The notes under the pieces: generated by a model
Database searches by the model: none
The model's input: the letters and a program-made list of their open reading frames with translations, nothing else
What the model was told of the DNA's origin: nothing
Assembly (NCBI RefSeq): GCF_001298465.1
Contig: NZ_CP012541.1
Coordinates: forward strand, 1,488,001-1,552,000
DNA from: Campylobacter concisus
Lineage (GTDB): Bacteria; Campylobacterota; Campylobacteria; Campylobacterales; Campylobacteraceae
Length of the DNA: 64,000 nt
Direction: 5' to 3'
Part shown: positions 18,867-28,061 of the stretch, piece by piece
Layout of the letters: every line of letters begins with the position of its first letter
Numbering within the stretch: position 1 is the first letter of the stretch
Program-made: the position numbers and the translations under genes

Positions 18867-19560
18867 AATAATTTTTTTATGGTTAATGGTGTTTGTGTCG
18901 CCAGCTCTTTTTGCAGAGCAAACCACCGAGAAGTGTTTTAATGGCTTTTTAGATAATAAAGCACATTTTGCCAAACAAGACAAATTTGACGATTTTGATT
19001 TTTCTAACATTTTGGCTGACAAACGTACAAAATTTTTGGGTTATATCGGAGCTGATTATCACAGACTACATATAAATTTTGATAGCATTAAAAAGATATC
19101 AAGGTCAAAATATATAGTATCTGGCAACTATAAAATAACCGAAGAAGCTCGCCCATTTAACGGCGAAATTCAAATATCTGAAATAAGAAAATATACAAAT
19201 TTTAACTACGGTGTTGATGATTTTATGAAAGGCAAAATCAATGCCCAAGGCATAGCTTTAGCGACCTATTTTATAAAAGGCGAAACAGAAAAATTTCAAG
19301 CTAAAGGCTGTATGCTAATAAGATGGTACATTGACAACGATGAAAAATTGCTATACGACGATATATCAGAAGATGAGGATTTGTACGCAAATAATTTATT
19401 TTGTGGAGAGTGCAAGGTAGGCAAGGTACAAATAAAGCCATGCGCATGGGGTCATTACAGGATACCAAATAGTGGCGATCTTGACATAGGGGCTGGGGAA
19501 TTTAGTCCGAACCCAAAATATATTGGCAACGGCTGGAGCGACTTTAATAAAGATGAATAA
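18850..19560 (+). CDS. Hypothetical periplasmic protein, candidate immunity protein
   Basis: 236 residues from ATG at 18850, with AGGAAAAG just upstream; a TTG twelve bases earlier is also in frame but less likely. Residues 1-22 form a signal peptide ending SPALFA before EQ. The mature part has paired cysteines (one near the N-terminus, one before MLIRWYI, and LFCGEC) that could form disulphides, and ends without membrane segments. The ATG lies inside the last codons of the interrupted upstream frame, so coupling with the large protein is likely. I recognise no family. A periplasmic protector against a wall-targeting partner is inference from position and signal peptide. Confidence 0.75.
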   Translation: MKIINKIIFLWLMVFVSPALFAEQTTEKCFNGFLDNKAHFAKQDKFDDFDFSNILADKRTKFLGYIGADYHRLHINFDSIKKISRSKYIVSGNYKITEEARPFNGEIQISEIRKYTNFNYGVDDFMKGKINAQGIALATYFIKGETEKFQAKGCMLIRWYIDNDEKLLYDDISEDEDLYANNLFCGECKVGKVQIKPCAWGHYRIPNSGDLDIGAGEFSPNPKYIGNGWSDFNKDE

Positions 19561-20107
19561 AATTGCAATGAAACACTTTTTAATACTATCTATAATTTTA
19601 GGTTTTCTAAATTTAACAGCCAGTGAAAATTTACCACGCACAACAAGCATAGACAAAATCAAAGTAGGTAAAATTTTACCTTCAAGTAATTTAACATCTA
19701 AAAAAATCAAATATTTCTTAGACGGCGAAAAGGCAAGCTTCATAAATTTATCAAGAACACAGATAATGACGCTCGATTTTTGTTGTGGTGGTAGCGGTGA
19801 GGTCCAAAGGATAAATGTCAAATTTTTTGATAAAAATTTGACTAAAGATTATATGAATTCCAGCAAAATAAAAGATTTCACTACAAATTCTGGTATAAAA
19901 CTTGGAGACAAACAAGAGCAAATTTTAAAGAAGCTAGGTAAGCCAAACGATCTGCAAGAAGAAAACACCACCTCTATCGTCACCTACATCACTGAGCAAA
20001 ATGAAAGCAAACTCTTACAAGAATTTGATATGCCACTCTACTACGAGAAATTCATCTTTTCTAATGGAGTTTTAAAAGAGTATGAATTTGGATTTGAGTA
20101 CCCGTGA
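19553..20107 (+). CDS. Hypothetical exported protein, second candidate immunity protein
   Basis: 184 residues from ATG at 19553 (MNKIAMKHFLILSIILGFLN), or 179 from the ATG at 19568. The N-terminus is a signal peptide ending near LTAS. The mature domain contains the sequence LDFCCGGSGE and a GIKLGDKQEQILKKLGKP segment like those in small periplasmic SmpA/OmlA-type or immunity proteins, where a G-x-Lys-x-Gly strand precedes a helix. The start overlaps the previous stop by eight bases, so both genes are expressed together. No known family assigned. Confidence 0.7.
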   Translation: MNKIAMKHFLILSIILGFLNLTASENLPRTTSIDKIKVGKILPSSNLTSKKIKYFLDGEKASFINLSRTQIMTLDFCCGGSGEVQRINVKFFDKNLTKDYMNSSKIKDFTTNSGIKLGDKQEQILKKLGKPNDLQEENTTSIVTYITEQNESKLLQEFDMPLYYEKFIFSNGVLKEYEFGFEYP

Positions 20108-20178
20108 TATTCCGCGGATCAGGATATTAATTCCATAGAGTAGCAAAAGATATTTTACGGCCTAAAAGCATAGAATTT

Positions 20179-21216
20179 CTACTCTTCGTCCAAATTTATT
20201 TCAGGTAGTTTCTCTTCGGTAAAACCCTTATCTTTTTTTGCAGCTGAGGTAACTTCACTAGCCTTTTTCAAAAGTCCGTCAAGTCCTTGTCTTGCCAAAC
20301 GCTCGTTTAGCTGCTCTGGTGTATCTTTTGTGCCGTCAAGATCACTAAAATCATCAAATTCATCGTAATCCTCACTCTCTTTTTGTACCTTGATCTCGTA
20401 ATCAAGCTTTCCACCAAGTCTAGCTAGCTCATCTTTTATGGCTTCGCAAAAGACTTTGGTATACCCTCTATGGGAGCAATTTTTTGCCAGAAATTCACTC
20501 ATCACGATTAGATGATTTATGTAGTCATCTTGCAAGATATTTGCTTGCAAAAGTTCAAATTTTAAAAAGAGCCAGTAGGTATTAAGCACGTCGCTTTCGC
20601 AGTATTCGTTGATCTTATCAAGCTCGCCAGCGTAGTAGAGCTCAAGTACCTGATCGCCGTGCACGTCATACTTGCCAGGCAAATTTAAACTAGCACAAAG
20701 AGTGTCGAGCTTTAGCCCTCTAACACTTCCAAAATCGCTTATAAAATCAAGCAGGTCAAGGTGAAATTTAGGCGAATATCTGGCTCTATAATTTTCCCAT
20801 TTGTTTTTGTTTAGCTCTTTATTTTCGCTCTCGTAATACGCCGCCGCGTTTAGGTTGTAGCGCATCGCACGTACCATTAGCATCGGTAGGTCAAAACCCC
20901 TTCCATTAAAGCTAACAAGCCTTGGGTTATAGTCATTTATAAATTTTAAAAATTTAGCGATGATCTCGCGCTCGTCTTTGCCCTCCATCGTGCTAACTTT
21001 TAAAAATTTACCGTACTCATCAGCCATTACCGCAGAGATAGCCACGACCCTATGAAACATCACAGGCAAAAACTCACTACCACTGGCCTCTTTTTGCAAG
21101 GCCATCGCTTGCACGCTCACATCTTCATCGCTCCCATCAATGCCATAAATTTTTCTTATCAAATTTGCATCAGGTATCGTCTCGCAGTCAAAGACACAGA
21201 TGTAACTTTTCGCCAT
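20179..21216 (-). CDS. PolB-like 3'-5' exonuclease (DEDD superfamily)
   Basis: 345 residues. The three exonuclease motifs are visible: FDCETIPD (Exo I, D-x-E), VSFNGRGFDLPML (Exo II) and the C-terminal YCESDVLNTYWLF (Exo III). This matches the predicted PolB-like exonuclease family rather than a full polymerase. Residues after about 285 are acidic and low in complexity. It stands alone, convergent with the preceding exported protein gene and divergent from waaC. Probably acts on DNA in the cytoplasm; the exact role is not known. Confidence 0.85.
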   Translation of the reverse strand: MAKSYICVFDCETIPDANLIRKIYGIDGSDEDVSVQAMALQKEASGSEFLPVMFHRVVAISAVMADEYGKFLKVSTMEGKDEREIIAKFLKFINDYNPRLVSFNGRGFDLPMLMVRAMRYNLNAAAYYESENKELNKNKWENYRARYSPKFHLDLLDFISDFGSVRGLKLDTLCASLNLPGKYDVHGDQVLELYYAGELDKINEYCESDVLNTYWLFLKFELLQANILQDDYINHLIVMSEFLAKNCSHRGYTKVFCEAIKDELARLGGKLDYEIKVQKESEDYDEFDDFSDLDGTKDTPEQLNERLARQGLDGLLKKASEVTSAAKKDKGFTEEKLPEINLDEE

Positions 21217-21279
21217 TTTAGCCCTTTTTTAAGCATTTTTTTTTAAAATCATACCAAAAATTTATATCTAAAGTGATCA

Positions 21280-22254
21280 ATGCAAAACAAAAATCAACTA
21301 AAAATAGCCATCGTCAAACTCTCAGCTCTTGGGGATATCGTGCACGCAGCTATTGTACTTCAGTTTATCAAAAAGCACCACCCAAATGCCCATATCACGT
21401 GGCTAGTTGATGCTCGTTTTGCAAGCCTTTTAAAAGATCATCCGCTTATCAACGAGCTAGTCGTTTTACCACTTAAACAAAGTTTTAGACAAAGCTACAA
21501 GATACTAAAAACCCTTGGTAAATTTGACAAAGTGATCGATCTGCAAGGGCTTTTTAAATCAGCCGTCGTCGCAAAAATAATAGGCAAGCAAACTTATGGA
21601 TTTAGCAGAGAAAGTGTCAAAGAAAAGATCGCAGCTAGGCTTTATAGGCATAAATTTAAAATTGATTACAACGAAAATATAATCATTAGAAATTTGGCAC
21701 TTGTGGCTTTCGCTCTAAATTTTAGCTTTGAAGCAAGTGAAATTTTAGAAAAAGCACCTTGCTTTGAAATAAGTGAAATTTATAAAAATGAAAGTGGTAA
21801 AAAACGCGTTTTAATCGCTGCCTTTGCAAGCGAAGAGAGCAAAATTTATAACAAATTTAAAGATGTGATCAGGCTAATTGATGGATGCGAAATTTGCCTT
21901 TGCTACGGAAGTGAGAGCGAGAAAGTAAGGGCTGAGGTGATCATTTCAGGCACCTCAGCAAAGCTACTTGAAAAACTAAGCATAAAAGAGATGATAAGCT
22001 TCATTGCAAGCTGTGATTTAGTAATTGGCAACGATAGTGGCCTAACACACCTTGCTTGGGCGATGAATAAGCCTTCTATCACGATTTTTGGCAACCGTCC
22101 AAGCCACAGAAATGCTTACATCACGGATAAAAATTTAGTTATAGATATGGGCAAGCAAATAGATGCGAGAAGTATCGATAAAAACGACTTTTGCATAAGA
22201 GAGATTTTTCCAGAAACGGTTGCAAATTTTGCAAAAAGGCTACTAAATGGATAG
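21280..22254 (+). CDS. waaC: Lipopolysaccharide heptosyltransferase I
   Basis: GT9 enzyme that adds the first L-glycero-D-manno-heptose to Kdo on lipid A, at the cytoplasmic face of the inner membrane. 324 residues: IVKLSALGDIVHAAIVLQFI at the N-terminus, the donor-site stretch GNDSGLTHLAWAMNKPSITI and FGNRPSHRN. First gene of the lipooligosaccharide locus and overlaps the acyltransferase gene by eight bases, as in the C. jejuni locus start (waaC-htrB). Confidence 0.93.
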   Translation: MQNKNQLKIAIVKLSALGDIVHAAIVLQFIKKHHPNAHITWLVDARFASLLKDHPLINELVVLPLKQSFRQSYKILKTLGKFDKVIDLQGLFKSAVVAKIIGKQTYGFSRESVKEKIAARLYRHKFKIDYNENIIIRNLALVAFALNFSFEASEILEKAPCFEISEIYKNESGKKRVLIAAFASEESKIYNKFKDVIRLIDGCEICLCYGSESEKVRAEVIISGTSAKLLEKLSIKEMISFIASCDLVIGNDSGLTHLAWAMNKPSITIFGNRPSHRNAYITDKNLVIDMGKQIDARSIDKNDFCIREIFPETVANFAKRLLNG

Positions 22255-23140
22255 GCTCTATTTGGCTGGCTTTTATACTTTAAAATTTTTTATATTTTTA
22301 CTGCCTAGCTCACTTAGAGATTTACTTGCTAAATTTTTAGCTTTTTCGTATATGAAGCTTAATAAAAAGCGATTTCACGTCGTTATGACAAATTTAAATC
22401 TTGCGTTTGGCGAGTCAAAAACTAAAGAAGAGAAACTTGAGATCGCCAAAAAATGCTACTACAACTTTGCAAAATATCTTGGTATAAATTTTATCCTAAA
22501 TCAAAACACAACAAAGCAAAAAGTGCTTGAAAAAGTTAGCTTTAAAAATGAGCATAATCTACTTGAAGCGCTTAAGCTTGATCGTCCGATTATCGTGACG
22601 ACTGCGCATTTTGGGCAATGGGAGCTTTTTAGCTTAACAATGGCTGCTCGTTTTGGCGCAGTCTCAGTGCTTGGCAGAAAGCTTGATAGTAAAAGTATGG
22701 ATAAAATTTTAAGTGCAAATAGATCGCAGTTTGACGTGGAGCTAATAGACAAAGATGGCGGTGCAAAAGATATCTTAAAAGCGCTAAAAGCTAGGCGAAT
22801 AGTGGGAATTTTAGTCGATCAAAATACCGCTCCAAAAGATGGCATAAAGGTGAAATTCTTTGAAAAAGATGTGCTTCATACGCCAGCTGCAAGCGTGCTA
22901 GCTCAAAAAACAAACGCACTAATAATTAATGCATTTATCTATCAAAAAGATGAAAACATAAGCGAAATTTGCTTTTCGCCAGCCATTGATATAAATAAAT
23001 TTGACAAAGAAGAGGCGGTACAAAAAGTAACGCAAATGCAGTGCAGCGCGTGCGAAGAGATGGTTAGAGCAAGGCCTGAGGAGTACTTTTGGTTTCACAA
23101 ACGCTTTAAAAGATTTTACGAAAAAGAGTATAAATGCTAA
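22247..23140 (+). CDS. htrB: Lipid A biosynthesis acyltransferase (HtrB/WaaM family)
   Basis: Adds a secondary acyl chain to Kdo-lipid A. 297 residues with an N-terminal membrane anchor (about 5-25). The HxxxxE/D catalytic motif is TTAHFGQWELF; GILVDQNTAPKDGIKVKFF and the late FHKRFKR are typical of the family. Overlaps waaC by eight bases and the next glycosyltransferase by seven, so it is inside the operon. Confidence 0.92.
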   Translation: MDRLYLAGFYTLKFFIFLLPSSLRDLLAKFLAFSYMKLNKKRFHVVMTNLNLAFGESKTKEEKLEIAKKCYYNFAKYLGINFILNQNTTKQKVLEKVSFKNEHNLLEALKLDRPIIVTTAHFGQWELFSLTMAARFGAVSVLGRKLDSKSMDKILSANRSQFDVELIDKDGGAKDILKALKARRIVGILVDQNTAPKDGIKVKFFEKDVLHTPAASVLAQKTNALIINAFIYQKDENISEICFSPAIDINKFDKEEAVQKVTQMQCSACEEMVRARPEEYFWFHKRFKRFYEKEYKC

Positions 23141-23838
23141 GTGTCGTCATCTTAACTTTTAACAGCCAAAAATATCTGCAAGAAGTGCTAGAAAGTACAA
23201 ATTTTGCGGATGAGGTCATTGTGGTTGATAGTGGCTCAAGCGATAGTACAAAGCAAATTTGTCAAAATTTTAGTAATGTTAAATTCTACGAGCAAGTATG
23301 GCTTGGATTTGGCGCGCAAAAGCAAAAGGGCGTTGATCTATCTAAAAATAAGTGGGTCTTTGTGCTTGATAGTGATGAAGTGATCACAAATGAGCTTCAA
23401 GATGAGATCATTGGCACGTTAAAAGAGCCTAAATTTATGGCCTACAATGTAGCTAGACTAAATTTTTTCTTTGGTAAAGCGATCAAAAATATGGGGCTCT
23501 ATCCAGACTACACAGTGAGGCTTTTTAACAAAAATTTTGCCAAATTTGACGGTAGAGCCGTGCATGAAAAGGTCATTTTAAATGATGGCTCACAAAAGCT
23601 TGGAGTGCTTAAAAATCACTTCTTGCACTACGCATATGAGAGCATCGATCAGTTTATCACTAAGCAAAATCGCTACTCAAGCATGGGGGCAAAAAGGAAT
23701 TTATTTAAAGCTCTAACAAGCCCAGCTTGGACATTTTTTAAGCTTTATGTGCTAAAAGGTGGCTTTAAAGAGGGCTTTGCTGGCTATGTTATAGCCAGAC
23801 TTTATGCTCAGTACACATTTTGGAAATATATAAAATGA
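23134..23838 (+). CDS. GT2 glycosyltransferase, WaaE/KdtX-like core glucosyltransferase
   Basis: 234 residues. GT-A fold marks: SVVILTFNSQKYL, VVDSGSSDSTKQI and the metal-binding VLDSDEVIT. The C-terminal FFKLYVLKGGFKEGFAGYVIA is shared with WaaE-like enzymes that put a beta-1,4-glucose on heptose I. This matches the first domain of the two-domain LgtF of C. jejuni in position. Acceptor and sugar are inferred from family. It is read into the next gene by an ATGA overlap. Confidence 0.85.
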   Translation: MLSVVILTFNSQKYLQEVLESTNFADEVIVVDSGSSDSTKQICQNFSNVKFYEQVWLGFGAQKQKGVDLSKNKWVFVLDSDEVITNELQDEIIGTLKEPKFMAYNVARLNFFFGKAIKNMGLYPDYTVRLFNKNFAKFDGRAVHEKVILNDGSQKLGVLKNHFLHYAYESIDQFITKQNRYSSMGAKRNLFKALTSPAWTFFKLYVLKGGFKEGFAGYVIARLYAQYTFWKYIK

Positions 23839-24896
23839 AAATACTTGTAATTAAATTTAGAAACATCGGCGACGTGCTTTTAACAACGCCTCTTATTGAA
23901 AATTTGCACCATTATTACCCAGATGCGACCATCGACTTTGCCCTAAACAAAGGCACAGAAGCGATGATCGAGGGAAATCCTTACATAAATAAAATTCACA
24001 TTTACGATAGACAAAGTGCAAATTCTGGCTTTTTTAAAAGACTGATTACCGAGATAAAATTTATAAAAGCCATTAAAAAAGAAAAATACGATATGGCGGT
24101 GCAAACAACCACGGGGGATCGCGGTATAATCATCTCAAAATACGCAAAGATCAAAAAAATAGTAGGCTTTCTTGGCAAAAATCAATCAATAAATAAACTT
24201 CTAAACGTCAAAGCAAAATACTATGAAAATTTTTCACATACGATCGATCATAATCTAAACGCTTTAAGGGCTTTAGGATTTGAACCGGTTAGCAAAAAGG
24301 TGAGTGTATTTTCGGACGAGAGTGTGGAGCATCTAAATTTATCAAAACGCTTTGTACATATGCATCTTACAAGCCGCTGGATGTTTAAATGCGCAAATAA
24401 TAAGAGCATGGCACAGCTCATCGACTACTGCGAAAATGAGCTTGACGTAAAGGTTGTGCTAACAAGTGACAATAAAGAAAATGAGCTAGAAAAGCTAACA
24501 AGCGTGCTAAAAATTTGCAAAAGTGAGCCTATAAATTTAGGCGGTAAGCTAAATTTGAAACAAACTATCGCCCTATCAAAGCATTCAAGCCTTTTTATCG
24601 GTGTTGATACCGCCATCATGCACATTGCCGCTGCAAATGATGTACCAGTCATAGCCTTTTTTGGTCCAAGTAATGCTTTCGAGTGGGGACCTTGGGATAA
24701 CTCACTCATGAAAAATGGCTACACAGCGCAAAATGGCATCCAAAGTATGGGCAAACATATCGTCTATCAAAAAGACTGGGACTTTGTGCCTTGCGACAAA
24801 GAAGGTATAGCAAAGCATGGCATAGAAAAGACCTTGATGGATTTTAGCGACGAAATGCCAAAAATAAAAGCCAAAATAAAAGAAATTTTAGGATAG
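23835..24896 (+). CDS. GT9 heptosyltransferase (WaaQ/WaaF-like)
   Basis: 353 residues from ATG at 23835, which overlaps the previous TGA (ATGA); a longer frame to 23820 is not needed. Starts MKILVIKFRNIGDVLLTTPL, with IGVDTAIMHIAAANDVPVIA and FFGPSNAFEWGPW, the GT9 donor site. It belongs to the heptosyltransferase family, nearest in pattern to WaaQ. Which heptose position it fills cannot be told from sequence. Confidence 0.88.
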   Translation: MKILVIKFRNIGDVLLTTPLIENLHHYYPDATIDFALNKGTEAMIEGNPYINKIHIYDRQSANSGFFKRLITEIKFIKAIKKEKYDMAVQTTTGDRGIIISKYAKIKKIVGFLGKNQSINKLLNVKAKYYENFSHTIDHNLNALRALGFEPVSKKVSVFSDESVEHLNLSKRFVHMHLTSRWMFKCANNKSMAQLIDYCENELDVKVVLTSDNKENELEKLTSVLKICKSEPINLGGKLNLKQTIALSKHSSLFIGVDTAIMHIAAANDVPVIAFFGPSNAFEWGPWDNSLMKNGYTAQNGIQSMGKHIVYQKDWDFVPCDKEGIAKHGIEKTLMDFSDEMPKIKAKIKEILG

Positions 24897-24900
24897 GTAG

Positions 24901-25974
24901 ATGAATATTCTTCACACGCAGACACTTTTTAACTGGGGTGGCGAGCAAAATAAGACGCTAAATGAGATGCGTTTTATGCGCGAGATGGGTCACAATGTCA
25001 TACTTTTTTGTAACCCAAACTCTCAGATAGAAAGTATTGCAAAAGAAGAAGGCTTTAGTGTTATAGCACAAGAGATGAATAAGAAAAATTTTCATAAAAG
25101 CGTACCAGCACTTTGCGAAGCAATAAGCTCGAACAAGATAGATGTCTTGATCACACACGGCTCTACTGATAGCTGGGTTGGGGCAATTGCTGGGCTATTT
25201 TACAGAAGCAAAGGCGTTAAATTTTACAAGGAAAGGCATAATCTTTTTCCTATAAAAGGCTTTCTCTCAAAACTCATGCACAAAAGACTATTTGATAAAA
25301 TTTTGTACATCTCAACTAGTGTTAAGGAGTATCTGCTAAATATCGGCGTTAATGAAGATAGACTAGTTTTTATGCCAAGCACGGTTGATGTTGAAAAGAT
25401 TGATAGTATAAAAAGCACTTTTAGAGATGAGTTTAATATATCTCAAGATGAGCTAGTTATCGGTACATTTACTTCGCTTTACCGCAAGAAAGGTGTCTAC
25501 GACTTCGCAAATGCAGCAAAAGAGATTTTAAAAGAGAAGGACGCTACTATAGTATTTGCAGGAAATATTAGCGAAAGCACAAAAAATGAGATTGCCTCTA
25601 TTTTTAGCAAAAAAGACAAGATCATCTTTACTGGATTTAGAAATGACGCGGCAAATGTTATAAAAAGTTTTGATATCTACGTATTTGCTTCGCACTCTGA
25701 GGGGCTTGGTACTGTATTGCTTGAAGCAATGAGCTCAAAAGTGCCAGTCGTAGTCTATGATAACGCCCCGATGAACGTACTAGTTAAAGACAAAGAGCGT
25801 GGGCTTTGTGCTAAAAATTTAGATGAGGTTTCACTAAAAGAGTGTATTTTAGGGCTGATAGATGAGCCTGAAAAAGCTAAAATTTACTCACAAAATGCCT
25901 TTAAATTTGTGAATGAAAACTTTAGCCACAAGGCGCTAAAAGAGGCTATTAAAAATTTACTGGAGCAAAAATGA
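24901..25974 (+). CDS. GT4 glycosyltransferase (copy A of GT4-deacetylase pair)
   Basis: 357 residues, GT-B fold. The GT4 Ex7E motif is ASHSEGLGTVLLEAMSSKVP; N-terminal LFNWGGEQNKTLNEMRFMRE is the acceptor-side glycine-rich loop. The start is five bases after the preceding stop, and it overlaps the polysaccharide deacetylase gene by four bases (ATGA). A paralogous GT4-deacetylase pair lies at 28062-29866 on the other strand. Sugar donor unknown. Confidence 0.87.
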   Translation: MNILHTQTLFNWGGEQNKTLNEMRFMREMGHNVILFCNPNSQIESIAKEEGFSVIAQEMNKKNFHKSVPALCEAISSNKIDVLITHGSTDSWVGAIAGLFYRSKGVKFYKERHNLFPIKGFLSKLMHKRLFDKILYISTSVKEYLLNIGVNEDRLVFMPSTVDVEKIDSIKSTFRDEFNISQDELVIGTFTSLYRKKGVYDFANAAKEILKEKDATIVFAGNISESTKNEIASIFSKKDKIIFTGFRNDAANVIKSFDIYVFASHSEGLGTVLLEAMSSKVPVVVYDNAPMNVLVKDKERGLCAKNLDEVSLKECILGLIDEPEKAKIYSQNAFKFVNENFSHKALKEAIKNLLEQK

Positions 25975-26768
25975 ACTACCCAGTTTGCGTGCTAACGATG
26001 CATCACTGCAATAATAATGAAAATGACTTTGCCATTAAGCCAGAGCTATTTAGAAAAGCACTTCTTATGGCGCTAGATGAGGGCTATAAATTTATAAACT
26101 ACAGCCAGTTTAAAGATATAGCTAGTGGCCGAGTAAAAGCCTCAAGAAAGAGCATTTTGTTAACTTTTGATGATGGATATTTTGATAATTATAAATTTGC
26201 ATTTCCTATCCTAAAAGAGCTAAATATCCCAGCTGTGTGCTTTTTGATAACAGATAAGATCAAAGATTTTAAAAGGCAGGATTACGATTTTTCGTTTAAG
26301 ATACACAAAGATATCGACTACAACAAAGATATAGAGTATTTTTTAAATTTAGACGAGATCAGACAGATGCAAGAGAGCGGGCTTTTTGAGTTTGATAGCC
26401 ATACAGCGAACCACTTTTCTTGTAAATGCAATGATGAAGAAAAATTAAGAGAGGAATTTTCTAGCTCGCTAGCTAAGATAAAAGAGCTATTTCCCGAAAA
26501 ACAAGAATTTGGCTTTTGCTTTCCCAAAGGGCACTTTAACGAGCTTTCACTAAAGGTTGTAAGAGAGTATTATGACTTTGCTTTTAGTGTGATAGATGGT
26601 GGATTTTGCGCAGGAGATGATAAATTTAAGATAAGACGTATCGATATCTCAAACAATGCAAAAAGTGAAAAAGACTACATTTTTAGGGTCAAAAAGAAGC
26701 TTTTTATCTATTCTACGCCGGTGCTAGGAAATTTATATTCAAATTTTAGAAATAGAGACTATAAATAA
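25971..26768 (+). CDS. Polysaccharide deacetylase (NodB homology domain), copy A
   Basis: 265 residues, carbohydrate esterase family 4. Motif 1 LLTFDDGYFDN gives the metal-binding Asp pair, motif 2 SHTANH the two histidines, and motif 3 is FCFPKGHFN. The C-terminal KKKLFIYSTPVLGNLYSNF is shared with copy B at 28062-28820. No signal peptide, so it likely acts in the cytoplasm on a lipid-linked or core sugar, for example to expose an amine on an N-acetylated residue. Overlaps the next gene by one base. Confidence 0.86.
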   Translation: MNYPVCVLTMHHCNNNENDFAIKPELFRKALLMALDEGYKFINYSQFKDIASGRVKASRKSILLTFDDGYFDNYKFAFPILKELNIPAVCFLITDKIKDFKRQDYDFSFKIHKDIDYNKDIEYFLNLDEIRQMQESGLFEFDSHTANHFSCKCNDEEKLREEFSSSLAKIKELFPEKQEFGFCFPKGHFNELSLKVVREYYDFAFSVIDGGFCAGDDKFKIRRIDISNNAKSEKDYIFRVKKKLFIYSTPVLGNLYSNFRNRDYK

Positions 26769-27274
26769 TGCTTGAGGCATTGAATGAGGCTTGTAAAGAA
26801 ATTTTAAAAGATAAAAAACAAGCCTTAATCGCTCTTACTGGGCTTCACGGTAGTGGCAAAAGTACACTTGCAAAACAAATTAGAAAAAATGGATTTAAAA
26901 ACTTTAAACCTTATCAAATCGCTGTAATCGATGATGATGTAATGAGCCTAAATTTATTTATAGCTCGTCCAAAGATAAAAATCAAAAGCGATCATCAAGA
27001 TGAGTTAAAACCATTTTTTAAATTTATCATGCCATTTGTAAAAGTCGTAATATACGTAAGCGCAAATCCACTTTTACGTATAAGTAAATGTGACATTCTT
27101 TGTATTTTAAACGCTGATGAAGAAGCTCGAATCGCTGGAATTTATAAAAGAAATTCTAGTGACGATTTAATCAAAACACAAAAACATATAAATAAAAAAG
27201 AGCTTGATCTAGCAGGCCTTACATATAAAGTCAAGTTAGAATTTGACTTAAAAGTTGGAGCAAAAAATGAATAA
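26768..27274 (+). CDS. Small P-loop protein, kinase-like, in the lipooligosaccharide locus
   Basis: 168 residues. Walker A is LTGLHGSGKST (residues 23-33) and a possible Walker B is IAVIDDDVM (about 51-59). The rest, including CDILCILNADEEARIAGIYK, shows no family I can name. The layout resembles small nucleotide or sugar kinases (adenylylsulfate kinase or shikimate kinase-like P-loop folds), but no substrate-binding motif is recognised. It overlaps its neighbours on both sides, so it is expressed with the glycosyltransferases; a role in phosphorylating a core sugar or a nucleotide-sugar precursor is only a guess. Confidence 0.75.
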   Translation: MLEALNEACKEILKDKKQALIALTGLHGSGKSTLAKQIRKNGFKNFKPYQIAVIDDDVMSLNLFIARPKIKIKSDHQDELKPFFKFIMPFVKVVIYVSANPLLRISKCDILCILNADEEARIAGIYKRNSSDDLIKTQKHINKKELDLAGLTYKVKLEFDLKVGAKNE

Positions 27275-28052
27275 TCCCGTCTATGTAATATCATTAAAAA
27301 GAGATGAAGAGCGAAGAGAAAATTTACAAAGACAATTTAACAGATATGATGAATTTAAAATAATAGATGCGGTTGATGCTAAAAATTTTAGTGTCAATGA
27401 GTATTACAGCGCCATGATAGATTGCTTGTTAAAATCTTGTGATGAAGATTATAAATTTAAAATACCGCCATTAATTGCGACTCCAGGTGAGCTAGCATGC
27501 ACAATGTCACACATAAAAGCTTATGAGGATTTTTTACAAGGCGACGCAGAATTCACTTTAATATTAGAGGATGATGTTATTGGAAATGACGAATTAATAA
27601 ATGAGGCCTTTTTGCTATGCAAAGATATAAGTAGTGATAGCATTTTAATATGTGGTGTACAAGATGGATTAAATAGTAGATTTCGTGCTTTTGGCAAAAA
27701 AATAAAAAAAAATTTATATCTTATCTCACCATACTCATACGCTAGTATATATAGAACGGCTGCTTACATTCTAACAAGAAAGAGTGCAAAAGCTCTGCTT
27801 GATTTTTACAAAAATGGCCTTTACGGAGCCGATAAATGGGAGGCAATCTTAAAAAACACTGATATAAAAATGTACTTTAGCAACATCTTTTCTCATCCAG
27901 AGGAACTAAATAGCTCTAGCTTGGAAATCCAAAGAAAGCAAAAAGAGAAGATAAATTCTCTTTTTAAAAAATATAATAAAAATTTCTCATACAAAATTTC
28001 AAGATTTTACGAAAAACATATTGCTAAAAATGAGAGAATTTTTACAAAATAA
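27267..28052 (+). CDS. GT25 family glycosyltransferase
   Basis: 261 residues from ATG at 27267 (MNNPVYVISLKRDEERREN); GGAG lies six bases upstream, and the start overlaps the P-loop gene stop by eight bases. The family mark is ATPGELACTMSHIKAYEDFL followed by LILEDDV, typical of LgtB/Lex2B-like beta-galactosyltransferases of lipooligosaccharide. A run of nine A residues lies at 27704-27712 within the gene. Last gene of the forward part of the locus; faces the minus-strand deacetylase B gene nine bases away. Confidence 0.87.
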   Translation: MNNPVYVISLKRDEERRENLQRQFNRYDEFKIIDAVDAKNFSVNEYYSAMIDCLLKSCDEDYKFKIPPLIATPGELACTMSHIKAYEDFLQGDAEFTLILEDDVIGNDELINEAFLLCKDISSDSILICGVQDGLNSRFRAFGKKIKKNLYLISPYSYASIYRTAAYILTRKSAKALLDFYKNGLYGADKWEAILKNTDIKMYFSNIFSHPEELNSSSLEIQRKQKEKINSLFKKYNKNFSYKISRFYEKHIAKNERIFTK

Positions 28053-28061
28053 AAATTTCTC

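Noticed and set aside
18500-19022. Minus-strand frames over the end of the large gene and the first exported protein
   Set aside because: Plus-strand genes here have ribosome binding sites, a signal peptide and a recognisable domain; the minus-strand frames have none.
27704-27712. Run of nine A residues in the GT25 gene as a phase-variation switch
   Set aside because: The run is short and A-tracts of this size are common in this AT-rich sequence. Campylobacter switching mostly uses G/C tracts, and I saw no long poly-G or poly-C run in the window.
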